In this document: piece by piece, positions 36,201 through 47,500 of the stretch
Layout: the number at the start of each line of letters is the position of its first letter
Numbering within the stretch: the first letter of the stretch is position 1
Assembly (NCBI GenBank): GCA_015956445.1
Contig: WIUZ02000030.1
Coordinates: 1-64,000 of the forward strand
Reading direction: 5' to 3'
Origin: Thelephora terrestris
Taxonomy: Eukaryota > Basidiomycota > Agaricomycetes > Thelephorales > Thelephoraceae
Length of the DNA stretch: 64,000 nt
Made by a program: the position numbers and the translations under genes
The notes under the pieces: generated by a model
The model's database searches: none
What the model was told of the DNA's origin: nothing
What the model saw: the letters and a program-made list of their open reading frames with translations, nothing else

Positions 36201-37332
36201 TCTCGACACAGAACAAACCTTTACTACACCCCCTCCCTCAATGTCGGATATAGAGGGACAACTCAAAGGACAATCCGGCACGGTTTTGGAGCAAAAGACT
36301 ACTTCTGACGGGCTAGTTCAACTGGTATCTCGGGAGCGAAAGGCTGGAGATGGATCGGAGAACGGGTGTAGTAAAAGTTCTGGACTTTTCACTCCGAACG
36401 CTCCTCATACCCCCGCGGTCGGGGAACACGATCAAGGAGAGCTCTCGCGGCCTGGACCCCAACCAGTTGCGGTTGTAGGCCGTACTCCGACTCCGGCTCT
36501 TGCTCCCGAGATTCAAACAACAATGCCTGAGGAGCATGAGCCCTCGCCCAAATGTCCAGAAGAGGCGCCAGAGATTAAACCTCCTGCGAGGGTTACGAAG
36601 CCGACACACGTCGACCTTCCACCTCCACCAGACCTCAAGTCTTTCTCCACGCCCCCGAAAACTCCCAGTCCTTCGGCGAATCGTCCGTCCCAGATCGATA
36701 TCACGCCTGGATTGCAGGTGTTGGTTGTGGATGACGATAAGATGACGAGGATGCTCTTCCAGCGGATGTTGGGGCGACTGAAATGTCAAGTCACGACCGC
36801 CGTCAATGGCTATGAAGCCCTGCAGTTGGTTACGGGTGATCAGAACGTTTCGCAGACTCCAGCTGAGGAACGCGAGCACTCGTTCTTGGGTGGCGAGGAT
36901 CACCTGAGCATCACGGAACTGGAGAGGGCGAAGGAAGAGAAGGAGAGCAAATTTGCGATCGTGTTTTTAGATAACCAGATGCCGGTAATGTCTGGTGTGG
37001 AGATGGTGAGGAAGTTGAGGAGTTTTGGGAGGAAGGATTTCGTTGTTGGGGTTACAGGTGAGGGTTTTCGCTTTCTCACGTCGATTCCTGACGGGTGTAT
37101 GTTTGCGAAACCCGAGGATCTGATCATGCGAATGTTTGTAGGAAACGCTCTGTTACCTGACCAGGAGGAGTACCTTGAAGCAGGTGCCGATTTCATCTTG
37201 ACGAAACCTGTACGAGAAGAGAGTGTGAAGAAGATGCTCGCCATCGCAGACGAGCGGACCAAAGCTCATTCATCAGGCAATTTGACCGTACTCACCCCCA
37301 AAACACCCCCTCTCGATGGAACATGGCGATAG
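33248..37332 (+). CDS. Membrane hybrid histidine kinase with C-terminal receiver domain
   Basis: A multi-exon gene starting MPHFFSNERPDNS. Early exons (33248-34006, 34071-34201, 34295-34336, 34392-34760) encode a cytoplasmic head, then several membrane segments (LALLCSVFFIGNWVLGIAFL, APVFTVPLVFMVVYDF, WIWPLFQSVLM, AVVFFVTFVFLVLFS). A coiled linker (RDQLKIQFKATQKAQVNERKAADSKRRL) leads to the H-box YVFH(E)VRVPLNTALLAVQNM (34813-34990). The ATPase domain has NACKFTPAGG, DTGYGI and GKGTGLGLALV boxes (35590-36000). The receiver domain has LVVDDDK, FLDNQMPVMSG (phospho-Asp) and LTKPV (36720-37215). Such kinases feed a phosphorelay through an Hpt protein. A GC-AG intron at 36084-36136 restores the conserved WVELPLGVG. 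The intron at 37058-37141 is 84 nt and open. After the H-box His codon the expected donor GT is missing (CATGA followed by TACGTC), so this copy may be splice-impaired. Confidence 0.88.
36084..36136 (+). other. GC-AG intron in the histidine kinase
   Basis: Donor GCAAGT and acceptor CTCTAG. Removing these 53 bases joins GAGCTTC to CTCTTGGGG and gives the conserved ELPLGVG. Without removal the frame reaches a stop within about 14 codons. Confidence 0.8.
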
Positions 37333-37432
37333 TCCCACTCAGCTTTGTGAATGTTCCACCATTCCTGTTTCCTTGCCTGGCTTGCGTCGCGACGTTCCCC
37401 CCACGACAAACTGGTATTCTTATAGGCTTAGG

Positions 37433-37652
37433 CTTCTACTCACTTATCCTATGTCTCTCTTTCTTTTTTGGGTTTCGGTCCTGCCCATTGTGGTATAGCT
37501 GTGGGCGAGGCTTTCACGCTCTTTCACGAGCATTTGTTCTCTCGCGATCGCTGCATTTATCGTCATCTCATCCTATCATTTACTCATAGATACAAATATT
37601 TTTATTGCGCTGACCACAGCTGTCGTGTACATACTGTTTTTCCAATACGACA
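37433..37652 (+). repeat. Dispersed repeat R1, copy 2
   Basis: Second copy of 27264-27503, beginning about 100 bases after the kinase stop codon, so probably the original location (kinase 3' flank). Confidence 0.75.
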
Positions 37653-37970
37653 TCGTTACGGTTCCTTCGGGAGATTCACAACTATCAATACCGTCCAGAC
37701 CTGGCGGAAGCTAGGAACCAACCTGCCCGAAGGTTCAAGGAGGCCGCAGATTCCGAGGGGGGGCTGAGACAAATAGGATGGTGAATTTTCGAATATCCCG
37801 CACCTCCGGAGGAAGCCTAGTACCTTCCACTCCAGGAGGCATCGAATAATACACCTACATGAATGTGGATAACTCCCTCTTTTCGCACTGGGCTAAGGTC
37901 GAGCCATGAAGAGGAAGTCGCAACAACAAGCTCAAGGCAGCCCAAGACCATCGTAGTGCAAAAATAAATG
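37653..37970. other. Intergenic; no gene seen
   Basis: Lies between repeat R1 and the U6 gene. The A-rich end (AAAATAAATGAAAAATAAAT, 37961-37980) provides the T-runs where minus-strand RNA polymerase III transcription would stop. Confidence 0.5.
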
Positions 37971-37984
37971 AAAAATAAATATTG

Positions 37985-38036
37985 AGACCCGAAGGTCTTC
38001 CACTCTGGAAAAGCGTGTCATCCTTGTGCAGGGGCC

Positions 38037-38067
<31 letters not shown>

Positions 38068-38090
38068 TCGTATGTCACTCCGAAGAGGAC
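37985..38090 (-). ncRNA. U6: U6 spliceosomal snRNA
   Basis: The minus strand shows the U6 core: ATTGGAACGATACAGAGAAG, then ATTAGCATGGCCCCTGC, then AAGGATGACACGC. These contain the ACAGAGA box that pairs with the 5' splice site, the AGC triad and the U4-pairing region. The 5' end GTCCTCTTCGGAGTGAC can fold into the usual capped 5' stem with a UUCG loop. A second UUCG hairpin (GACCTTCGGGTC) lies near the 3' end, followed within 15 bases by T-runs suited to polymerase III termination. No intron interrupts it, unlike some fungal U6 genes. TATTTAT lies about 35-42 bases upstream of the 5' end. The exact 3' end is uncertain by about 10 bases. Confidence 0.93.
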
Positions 38091-38520
38091 ATTCTTCTGT
38101 AGGAGAGTCCGCGGTGTGCCGAGAGATAAATAAGTTGCGTTCAGGCGGCGGGTTTCAGAATTTCAAACGCCACGATCCGATCAATTTTGTGACCAGTCCA
38201 CTTCTGCGCAACTTCTGCGTGTCACTGGTTGTGTGTCTGGATCACTGTTCGACACGTATCACCGCGATGTGATGACCAGTGTCGGCCATTTGTTAGTTAC
38301 TCACCGACTCCGGTTCATCACAGCAGGGTGGCCACATCCAGCGAAACATCTGGCCCGGGTGATGCTTCCTCGCTTCGGTCGCAGGAAAACTGATTTGTCG
38401 CATGCCGCTGACCGTGGCGGCGCATCACCTTGGTTCAATTTCTCTACCGACCCTGCAACGAAAGTGGCTGTACGGCACGACATCGTGCTGATGAAACTCT
38501 CGTTCACTGGGTCTGGAAAT

Positions 38521-38530
38521 GATATAAAGG
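38521..38530 (+). promoter_or_regulatory. TATA box of secreted-protein gene 1
   Basis: GATATAAAGG lies 158 bases before the ATG at 38679. The same box (GATATAAAAA) sits at 40141 before the tandem paralogue, with a conserved stretch (GCTAGCAGTGCGAGCACGCT) between box and ATG in both. Confidence 0.7.
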
Positions 38531-38678
38531 CCCTCATCCAGCACCAGGTTCCCCCAGGCTAGCAGTGCGAGCACGCTCCCCTTCGTCTTCTTCTCACCAC
38601 CAGATTTTTGTCCTTAGGCCCGGTGCCTTCTTACGACCAGTTATCTTTATCATTATAACCACCCGCATCTCTTCCGAA

Positions 38679-39367
38679 ATGTTTGCCACATCCGCCCTCT
38701 TTCTCTTCGCCCTCGCCACTTTCGTCAACTCCGCTCCTGTCGTTGACTATCGTATGTCCCACCTATTTTCAATCACTCCGTCTCGCTGATTACAGACACT
38801 GACCTGGGTGTAGGGTCCGTGGAAGTGGGGAATCCGATTAAATTTGGCCCTGGGCCAGTTAAGATCCAGTCTGTACCGGATATTACCCCGAAGAGAGAGA
38901 CATCGTTGGATCTCGGCGCTGAGCTCGACTTCGGCACCTTTCTCAAGAGGGACTCTGTAGATGTCAACCTCGGTACCTTGACCAGCCAAATTTCTGCTTT
39001 CCTCTCCAACGAAATTTTGCAAGGCCGGGAGGAAACTAGTAGTGAACAGGGACACGGATCCAAATTGGGTCTCAACGTGGACGATGTGACGCCTCAGCCG
39101 ATCGTGCATGAGGATAGGGCTGTTCCGGCCACAGCCAAGCGTCCGTTACGACCGAAGCCTACTCCTATATCACCCCGCAACGTGAAGCCGGGCCTGCACG
39201 AAGATATAGGTAAACCGGCTACAGCAATACGTCCTCCATCAAGGCCTACGAAATCGCCTCGCAACGTGACGCCCCAGCCGAGCCTGCACGAGGATATAGC
39301 TATTTCGGCCTCAGCCAAACGTCCTCCACCACCGAGGCCTACAAGTACTAAATCTGCCCGCCCATAG
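38679..39367 (+). CDS. Secreted repeat protein with Lys-Arg sites, paralogue 1 (208 aa)
   Basis: Two exons (38679-38751 and 38814-39367) give 208 residues. The first 19 (MFATSALFLFALATFVNSA) form a signal peptide, so the protein should be secreted. The mature part shares PIKFGPGPVKIQ and the SQIS motif with the next gene. It has dibasic KR sites (TPKRE, FLKRD, TAKRP, SAKRP) that could be cut by a Kex2-type protease. The C-terminal half holds three imperfect repeats of about 32-38 residues built around HEDxA ... AKRPPxRPTxSPRNV, proline-rich and basic. No cysteines are seen, so it is not a cysteine-knit effector. A structural cell-wall or hyphal-surface peptide precursor is possible. The function is unknown. 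Confidence 0.75.
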
Positions 39368-40140
39368 TCCTCCACTGACCCCGGATATACTATACCCATA
39401 AACCCTCGGCCCATCCCGTGTTTAGAACTCTGTATAGTAGACACATCCAATTTAGGTTTTGGCTACCTTTCACACTCATTCTAAGGCGGAATTTGGCCTT
39501 CGTCGTCTTGTTCGTTTATGTATACAGTTGAATCTACCACCTCGGCTCAACGACGTCGACAACACTGCAGAACCCGTTCTCGCTCTCTGTGCAGATCTTA
39601 CAAGGAGCCACTTGCGGCCCGCCATAGATACTCATCCAACTCCACAACCCCCTCCATGATACCGTAAGGTTGCTCCGTGCCACTGGCAACTCCGGCGGCA
39701 AAACCGCTGAGCTTGTGTGATCGTCCTAGATCGAAAACGCGCTGAGTTCGGCAGCCTCCAATCCGTTCACTAGTAAGTCTTCCCCCGGACGTTGACTTGC
39801 GCGGTAATACTGTTAACTGTTGACGATGAGCGACCTCCGTGTGTTGTTAGTTGTGTCCCCAGCGCCCTGTTTGAATCCATCAGTGAACACTGTGTGCATC
39901 ACCCGCGACGTGATGATCAGCGTCAATCATTTGTCAATCGATCTCTGCCCCGAGTCCATCACAAGAGAACTGCCACATCCCAGCGAAACATCTGACCCCA
40001 GGTGAAGCCGCGGCGCTTTCATGCCTCGCCCACGAGAAACTCAATTCACCGCATTTCGCCGACCCTCAAACGATCATCCTGACCATCAATCCTGCCCACG
40101 GAGGGGTAGCTCGAAACACCCGCCCACTGCCTCTGGAAAT
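39368..40140. other. Intergenic between tandem secreted-protein genes
   Basis: The second half (about 39780-40140) resembles the region before gene 1 (about 38210-38520), as expected from tandem duplication. No gene seen. Confidence 0.5.
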
Positions 40141-40150
40141 GATATAAAAA
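40141..40150 (+). promoter_or_regulatory. TATA box of secreted-protein gene 2
   Basis: GATATAAAAA lies 161 bases before the ATG at 40302. See the matching box at 38521. Confidence 0.7.
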
Positions 40151-40301
40151 CCCCTCAACCGGCACCAGGTTTCTCCAGGCTAGCAGTGCGAGCACGCTCC
40201 CCTTCGTCTTCTTCTCACCATCAATCTTTCAGTCCATAGGCCCGGTGCCTTCTTGCGACCAGTCATCTTTATCATCCCAACTACCCACATCTCCTTCCCA
40301 C

Positions 40302-40929
40302 ATGTTTGCCAAATCTGCCGTCTTTTTCATCGCCCTCGCCGCTTTCGTCAACGCCGCTCCAGTCACTGACTATCGTACGTCCCCACCCCGTTTTCAAACA
40401 CTTTCATCTCGCTGACCGCACACCCCAAGGTGTACCGATCGAGTTGGGCCCAGGGCCAGTCAAGATCCAGCCTTTCCCAGACACCTCCTCGAAGAGGGAG
40501 CCATCCTCGAATCTCGCTGCCAACCTCGACTTTGGCATCCTTTTTAAGAGAGCCTCGGTAGATGTCGATCTCGGCTTCAACGACGATGTCGGAATCGCTC
40601 TCCCCGGTGTTAAGAGGCAGGGTTTCGACTCCTTGGCTACCCAAATCTCCAGTCTCCTCAACCAACTTTCGCAAAGTCAGGGAGAGGTCAGCAAAGAACA
40701 AGGACATGGATCTAAACGAGGTCTCGACGCGAACGAGCCAGTGGCGGACCCAGCCTCCGCGGTTGTCAGTCTCGGCTCCGATGGACATGTCAGCGTCGCT
40801 CTCCCTGGCTTCAAGAGGCAGGATCTCGACTCGTTGACGAACCAAATTTCTAATCTCTTCAACGACCAATTTTCTCAAGGCCAGGGCCAGTGGGAGGCTA
40901 GCGACGGACAGGGATACGGACCTGAATGA
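40302..40929 (+). CDS. Secreted protein with repeated Lys-Arg sites, paralogue 2 (190 aa)
   Basis: Exons 40302-40374 and 40430-40929 give 190 residues with a signal peptide (MFAKSAVFFIALAAFVNAA). Five KR sites (SKRE, FKRA, VKRQ, SKRG, FKRQ) divide the mature protein. Two segments are clear repeats: the first runs DDVGIALPGVKRQGFDSLATQIS, the second DGHVSVALPGFKRQDLDSLTNQIS. This is the pattern of a Kex2-processed repeat precursor that could release related peptides, though processing is an inference. The intron position and phase are the same as in paralogue 1. The 3' half lies inside the left arm of the large inverted repeat, and a third copy is at the right edge of the window. Confidence 0.78.
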
Positions 40930-41549
40930 GGCCTCAACGTCAACGATTAGATTCTTCGCCCAACTCTAAAATCTTGGCAAATCCGATGGTAAATGTCTCT
41001 TTCTTTTCCACATATCGTAACAAACGCTGAGCTCGTGCGCTCGTCCTAGCTGTTTAGACGTCTATGTCTGAAGTCGCTCATTTGATGAAGAAACTCTAGC
41101 CCGCGCTTTCGCATGCTTATGTGCTCCCATGTTTGACACGCTTTAAGCACCCTCTAAATAACGATGGCTAAGATGTTTGATTAAGATACCTCGAGTGAAC
41201 ATAAGAAGGCGGGAGATCCTCGACTAGGGGGGGCATGTGAGATTACCCGCGAAGGTAGCCATTTTTCCGACCATTGCCGGGGTTACCAGTGGGATTTTTG
41301 GCGTTGAAAGAAGCCTGTGACAAGCGATGCCACCGGGTTGGATCCCTACCAGCTGCTGAGGTTTGCAGTTGTGATATGATTAACGACGGTCGTTGCTACG
41401 ACGCGCCGGGAGTCGGAACTATGCCTAACCATGCGCGCTTCATCCATGTATGAAATCAGACAACGTGGTCGTCCTTTCCTAGAAGTATCTGTAAATCTGA
41501 GCGCCCAAGTCAAGAAAGTGTGGCGGCCAATCTTTGTCTTACTCATATC
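40930..41549. other. Intergenic; no gene seen
   Basis: Between the secreted-protein gene and the helicase gene. The part 41280-41325 recurs at about 49895-49940. The right arm carries an extra segment of about 180 bases at the equivalent place (about 63250-63420). Confidence 0.5.
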
Positions 41550-44500
41550 ATGCCGCGAAAACGTCCATCCTCCCCGCAAAGTTTCGACACCGATCTTCTT
41601 GAACCGGGTGCGTTGACGACCCGAGGCGGGCTTCAAACTGCCCTGTGCTCGATTGAAAGGGTCTGTTACCACGATGATTCCTCAATCATGCATATGATTG
41701 TGGAGCTCAGTCGTCGCCCTAACATTTTTGAGTACACCATGTCCAGTACGTTCCGTACGCTTGTACTTGCTATGCGTCTCATCAAACTCTGTTCCTCTAG
41801 CCTTGGATAACCAACACTTCGAGAAATTAGCGAAGTGGATTATTGCCCGGTTCCCCACGCCCGATGAGCCCAATATGACGGAGGCGTTGGGTATCAAACT
41901 CCTCGAACAACTATCCTCCTCCTTGACACCTGCAGAAAGTGTGGTACCAGCGGAACAACGTAATGAGCTCAGGGGGTTCCGAAGGAAAATTGCCTTGTCT
42001 CTGGATGCATTAAAGGAACTTGATGGATACATAGACCGAGCTTCGGTCGGTGTAAACGTGCTTCCAACCGGCCGTAAAAAGCCAAAAGCATCTGCGAGGA
42101 AGTTACGACTCGATCCAGATCCCTTCTACTGTGCAGGGATTCCAGTACCAACGACACACCACGAAGTCCGCACAGCGTATGGTGATATCCTACTTCGACT
42201 AAAGGATATACTGGGGGTGCGTGTATCCCTGTCCCTCAGACTCACCTTGAAACACTTACCCGATTTTAGGTCTTCCTGCACTTCCTAAGGCGGCCTACGG
42301 TGTCAGATCTATTCAAGTGCCAACTCGAAGAATCAGGAATCACTGCGGCAGGGCCCATAGCCGAATCGATTAGGGCCTCCCTATGCTTCGATAATGTAGA
42401 GGGATTCGGAAAGTGGCGAATCTTGTTATCAACGAAGGCACAAAAGTACCTGCGACAAGCCATACTTGGAACCGGTGTCATGTTCAAGACCGTCATGAAG
42501 AAAATGAAGTAAGCGGAATCCCCTCGAGTCGTCCTCTGCAGGCCCTAACTCAGCAACAGCGAATTATCTCATGGCTGCTTCTCCGAAGACCACCAAAAGC
42601 GACTCACGGGTTCTAAGGCGATCATCCCGATATACGAAGCTGAAGTGACTGATGACACGAAGCTTGTCGTGAGTCAGCATCATGAGTAGCTAGTGCGGAA
42701 GTAACATCTTCACAGTATTTCATCGACTGTATCCCTGATGGCGAGGTGGGTTCTTTGCTAATATGACCGACTCGGTTCTCACAAGAATTACTAGGTTGAA
42801 ACTCAAGGTGATTGATTTTTGTACAATTCCCCCAGGATCCTACAAACCTACTACCCAAAAAATGAAGCAATCAGTGTTTTTGGCATCTACACACGTGCCC
42901 AAATGCACCGTGGTCGTTTCTGGGATACGCTTAGCCAGCAGCTTGGAAACAAGGGTCCAGATTATATCAAAAAATGCACTTCCAGGGGCGAGCCTTTGGA
43001 TACTGGAGACATTGTCATCCTTCCTATCAGCTTCCCCCAGTCACTGGTCCAAGAGATCCAAGAGAGTGCACCTTTGGACAAGGTTAGCGAAGAAGACTTG
43101 AAAATTGTGAATAATCTATTGTGAATTTTTTGATGGTGTATGCTGACACTGAGTGTATAGATCCACACCATGCTTGTGTATGTCCCTGTAGACTGCTTCA
43201 TGGTTTATTGACTCATCTCCAAGCAGCCTGGAGAAATTTGTGATTCTGTCCCAGGTAATGTAACTCAGTATGAAAGAATGCCCATTTTGATCCTTTGCAG
43301 GCTCTTCTCAACAGTAAATAGACATGTTAAACTTTGCAGGGCTTATCACTCACTGGTGCTTGAAAGGCATTCTTGCGGGTCAGGATGCTATACATGTGTT
43401 TGCTGTCTCGTAGGTGCCTAGCTTGATTGTGATGTTCATATCTGATTTACAGAGGCAGTGTGCAAGAACAACAGATCATCGAAAATACATCGTCGTGCTA
43501 CGTCATTGGCAGAAGTGGAACAGGGAAGACAACCACAATGCTCTTTAAGATGCTTGGCATAGAGCGCGCATGGAAGCAATTTCCAGATATGTGGGACAAG
43601 CCTCGCCAGATCTTTGTCACACAGTCCAGAATCCTTGCAACCCGAGTTGAGGAGTACTTCTCAAAGCTTATGCTGTCTGTTGAAGCTGCTTCACGCTCAC
43701 CTGAGGAGCTCCGCAGGATGAGCAAGAACACTGAAAAGGAGATGGAATTCATAGACTTGGACGATATAGCTTATTGGCGATCAGATCTGCCTACAAAATT
43801 CAGTGGCCTGACTGATGAACATTTTCCGTTGTTCATAACATATGAACAGGTGTGTGTATGGTGGTCAATTTCTTTGATTCTTCATTTCTGATAAGTCTGG
43901 ATATAGCTTTGTCTCATGCTTCAGAATGACATTAGGGAAGAAGATGATAATGATGGGTTTATTGTTCCTCTCACACCAGGGTCTGGTGGCTCTTCTGCAA
44001 GCCCACTGTCATCTCGGAGAAGGCGACGCAAGGGGTGGTCAAAACGGATTCTCCCAGGTGGTGGAGATCAGTTTATATCCTACCTAACTTTCAACTCGCA
44101 CTACTGGAACCACTTTTCGCAACCCATCAGACAAGGCTTAGGTGTGTATGTGACAAGACTCTTGTATAACACATGTAACTTTGGAGGTAGATTCAGCCTT
44201 GGTTTTTGGTGAAATTTTGGGAGTGATCAAAGGTTCTGAGCAGGCCGTTGGCACACCACAACGGTGTTTGGATCGAGACGCCTACTTATCTGGTAGTCGT
44301 CGGGGGATGTTTTCCCATACAAAGGATGCCGTGTATGACCTTTTCACTGAGTACACTACTCTTAAGCGAGAGCGTCAGGAGTACGATGCGGCAGATCGGT
44401 CAGCTTATTTCAGTTTTACCTACAATAACCTGCTGAACAGGTCCATAGGACACATCGCATATTGAAAGAATTGCGCAATGCTGGGCGAGAGGAGAGGGAG

Positions 44501-47500
44501 AAGGGCAAGAAAGCTGACTTCTTGTCAGTATCAGTGTTGATTCAATTCAGTGGATGGGGCTAACCAACAGCACAGGTATATTGATGAAGTACAAGATAAC
44601 CTTCTTATTGACACCCTTGGTACATTTCCTCTGCACTACTTTGCAGTATGATTAACCTATTTCTCCACACAGTGCTCCGAGCCATATGCAGGAATCCAAA
44701 TGGGCTCTTCTGGGCCGGTGACACTGCGCAGGCGAGCATTGTTTATTTATGGATAGCACTTTCCCTAATCTATCTCTAGACCATATCAATTGGGAGTTCA
44801 TTCAAGTTCAGCGATCTAACAGCTTCCCAGTACCGAATAGAGGTGCCAGTGTCCCAAAAGTTTCTTCCTGTCATTTCTCATATCCTACCAGAATGAACTT
44901 CAACACGAGATAAAGCCAGCAGACCCAAAAACTTATGAACTAGTCATCAATTATAGGTCTCATGGAGGGATTGTGGATTGTGCTCGTTCTGTGGTAGAGC
45001 TGATTACGCTTCATTGGCCACATTCTATTGACAGACTGAAACCGGAGAGGGCATCTGTTGCCGGTTTCCAACCAATCTTCTTTTCCAGCCAAGGAAATGT
45101 GATCTATTTCTGGTGCCCTCTGGTCATATTTGCCAGCTGACATTTTTGCATACAGTGTGACTTTGAGAGAAATTTCTTTGATGATGGCAAAGGAGAGCCA
45201 GTCGAATTTGGAGCAGATCAATGTAAATGCACTGCTGTCTTATCTTTCACAAATCCACTCATGGGACTGAATCTAGGCATTCTCGTTCGTGACAACAATG
45301 CCAGGAAACGGCTTAAGGAAAGGCTGGGAGAGAGGAGTATAATCATGTGAGCCCCATTTCAAAACAAACTTGACGTGGTATAACACGTTATCATAGGACA
45401 TTGTATGAGAGCAAGGGTCTAGAATTCAATGATGTAGGTCTCATGGAGGGCATGATCCCGTATACATCTAACTCAATGTGCAGGTCTTATTGTATGACTT
45501 CTTTGAGGACTCCACTGCAAATGCCAGCCAGTGGCGACTAGTCATGAAGGGCAGCTCTGATGGAGCACCTGCACCGTCTTTTGATGAAGCTAAGCATGCA
45601 GTTATCTGCACAGAGGTATTACCTTTACTGCATCTCCTGCCCCACAGCTGCTAAGCCACAGGACTAGTTGAAGTTCATATATGTTGCAGTCACACGCGCA
45701 AGGAAGAATCTCTGGATTTTGGACAGCTCCAAGAGCGCAGAGCCAATGAAGGTACCTGCTCTACCAATCCATTTTCAGAGGCGCTGATCATTGTGTCTAG
45801 GCCTATTGGGGCAGTAAAAATCTAGTCCAAGTTTGGGAGTCTACTTCAGAAGTTCCTCGCTTGGCCAGTGAGTCCACTACACAAGATTGGATTGACACAG
45901 GGAAATTGTCTGTCATGTGCTCCTACACTGTAGCATTATTTACTGATGCAGGCACTCTAGAATGTTCATCAACAAGCGCTATGCACAAGCTGAGGTAGCA
46001 TTCCACCGAGCTGGAAGAAGCCGAGAGGTCACAATTTGTCATGCGTATCTTCTCCGAGAGAATGCTAGGGCGGTACCAGACGACCAAGTCAAAGAAAGGG
46101 CAAGCGCTTTCAGCAGTGCCGGTGAAGCATTCTATACCTGTGCAAACAGATCTTCCTCTGGCCAGAGGGGAGAACGGTTGGCATATTACACCAATGCGGC
46201 AGAAAGTTTTACACAGGGCAACAAATGGAAGGAAGCAGGCGACTGTTTCAAACACGTAGAGCAGTACTCAAAGGCAGCCCATGCCTATCGGAAGGGTGGC
46301 CACTTCGATGAGATGGTAGAGGTGCTCGAGAGACATGGGGATCAGATTGAAGCCGGTCTCCTCGCTCAGCTGACGAAGGTTGCTCGAATGAGCTACTTCA
46401 AGGTGGGTAACCGATCCAGTATCAGAGACAAATTCACTGAAACAAAGGACTCTTAGGACGGCAAGGTCAAGTAAGTTTTTGTATAAAACGAACAGGAACC
46501 AAGACCTGACACGAAGGGTAGGAAAGCCCAGAGGTTGTTCTCCTCGAAAGAGGAAGCCATAACATTCGCGGAAGACTATGGCTTCAACGAGGCGTATGCC
46601 AAATTGCTCCACACTTCAGGAATGATCTTGGAATCTGCAGAGGTCCTTATGAACACCGGGAGGATAGCAGATGCAGTCGAGACGTTAATTACCCCACCAA
46701 GAGCACGAGATCGCACACGACGTGCTGTGGAGTATTTGACAAATGGACTCTGGCAATATCAGTCATTTGGCATGGACTATCCTGCAACAGACCTAGCCGT
46801 GGTCTCAAAATTACTGGAGTTGGCGAATACGTTGAGGGATTACATGCACGAGCAAGAGGCCAAAGAGGTGGAGTTCATGGTCCCCTTGTGGTATGGTGCT
46901 AACATCGAGAATCCCCAGACCGCGATGTTCAGGGCAAGGCACAAAGGCGATTTTAAACCACTTCGCTCCCTCCATGCCCAGTTCATCCAAGCAGAAAATT
47001 ACTCAGCTGCTTTGTTGTGCCTTGATCCGATTTTTGTCCCCACTCTCCCGCTTCAGGGTACTACAATAGTCAATCCTGAACCGGAGCTTCTCCTCCATTT
47101 TGCCTATTTCCAGCTTTTAGATCGTCTGAGGCGGGAAGATCAGATGAATCCTGGTTCCATGCGCCAAAAAGTCTTCGCATTTCAGTCGCGTGAAGATGAG
47201 CGATTTTTCATCCCGGCAAACAGTTTCTTGCAAAAGATCTTCGCACTCAGGCCGGAAACTGTGCAAGAACTGGGAGGCTGCGTTGTAACCCACGAGGAGC
47301 TTAGGCGTGTACTTGATCACGAGATCCCGGAGTACATCCACCTTCGTGCAAAACAACAACACAACGCTTATCGTAGGGGGCTTGGAAGTGATCCCTGCAT
47401 GGCGATGGCAACAAGAGGTGAATGCTTAAGACAGGACTGCCAGTTCCAGCACACCCGGCCAGAGAAGATGACGGTTGGCTGGTTCAATGCTCGTGTCCAG

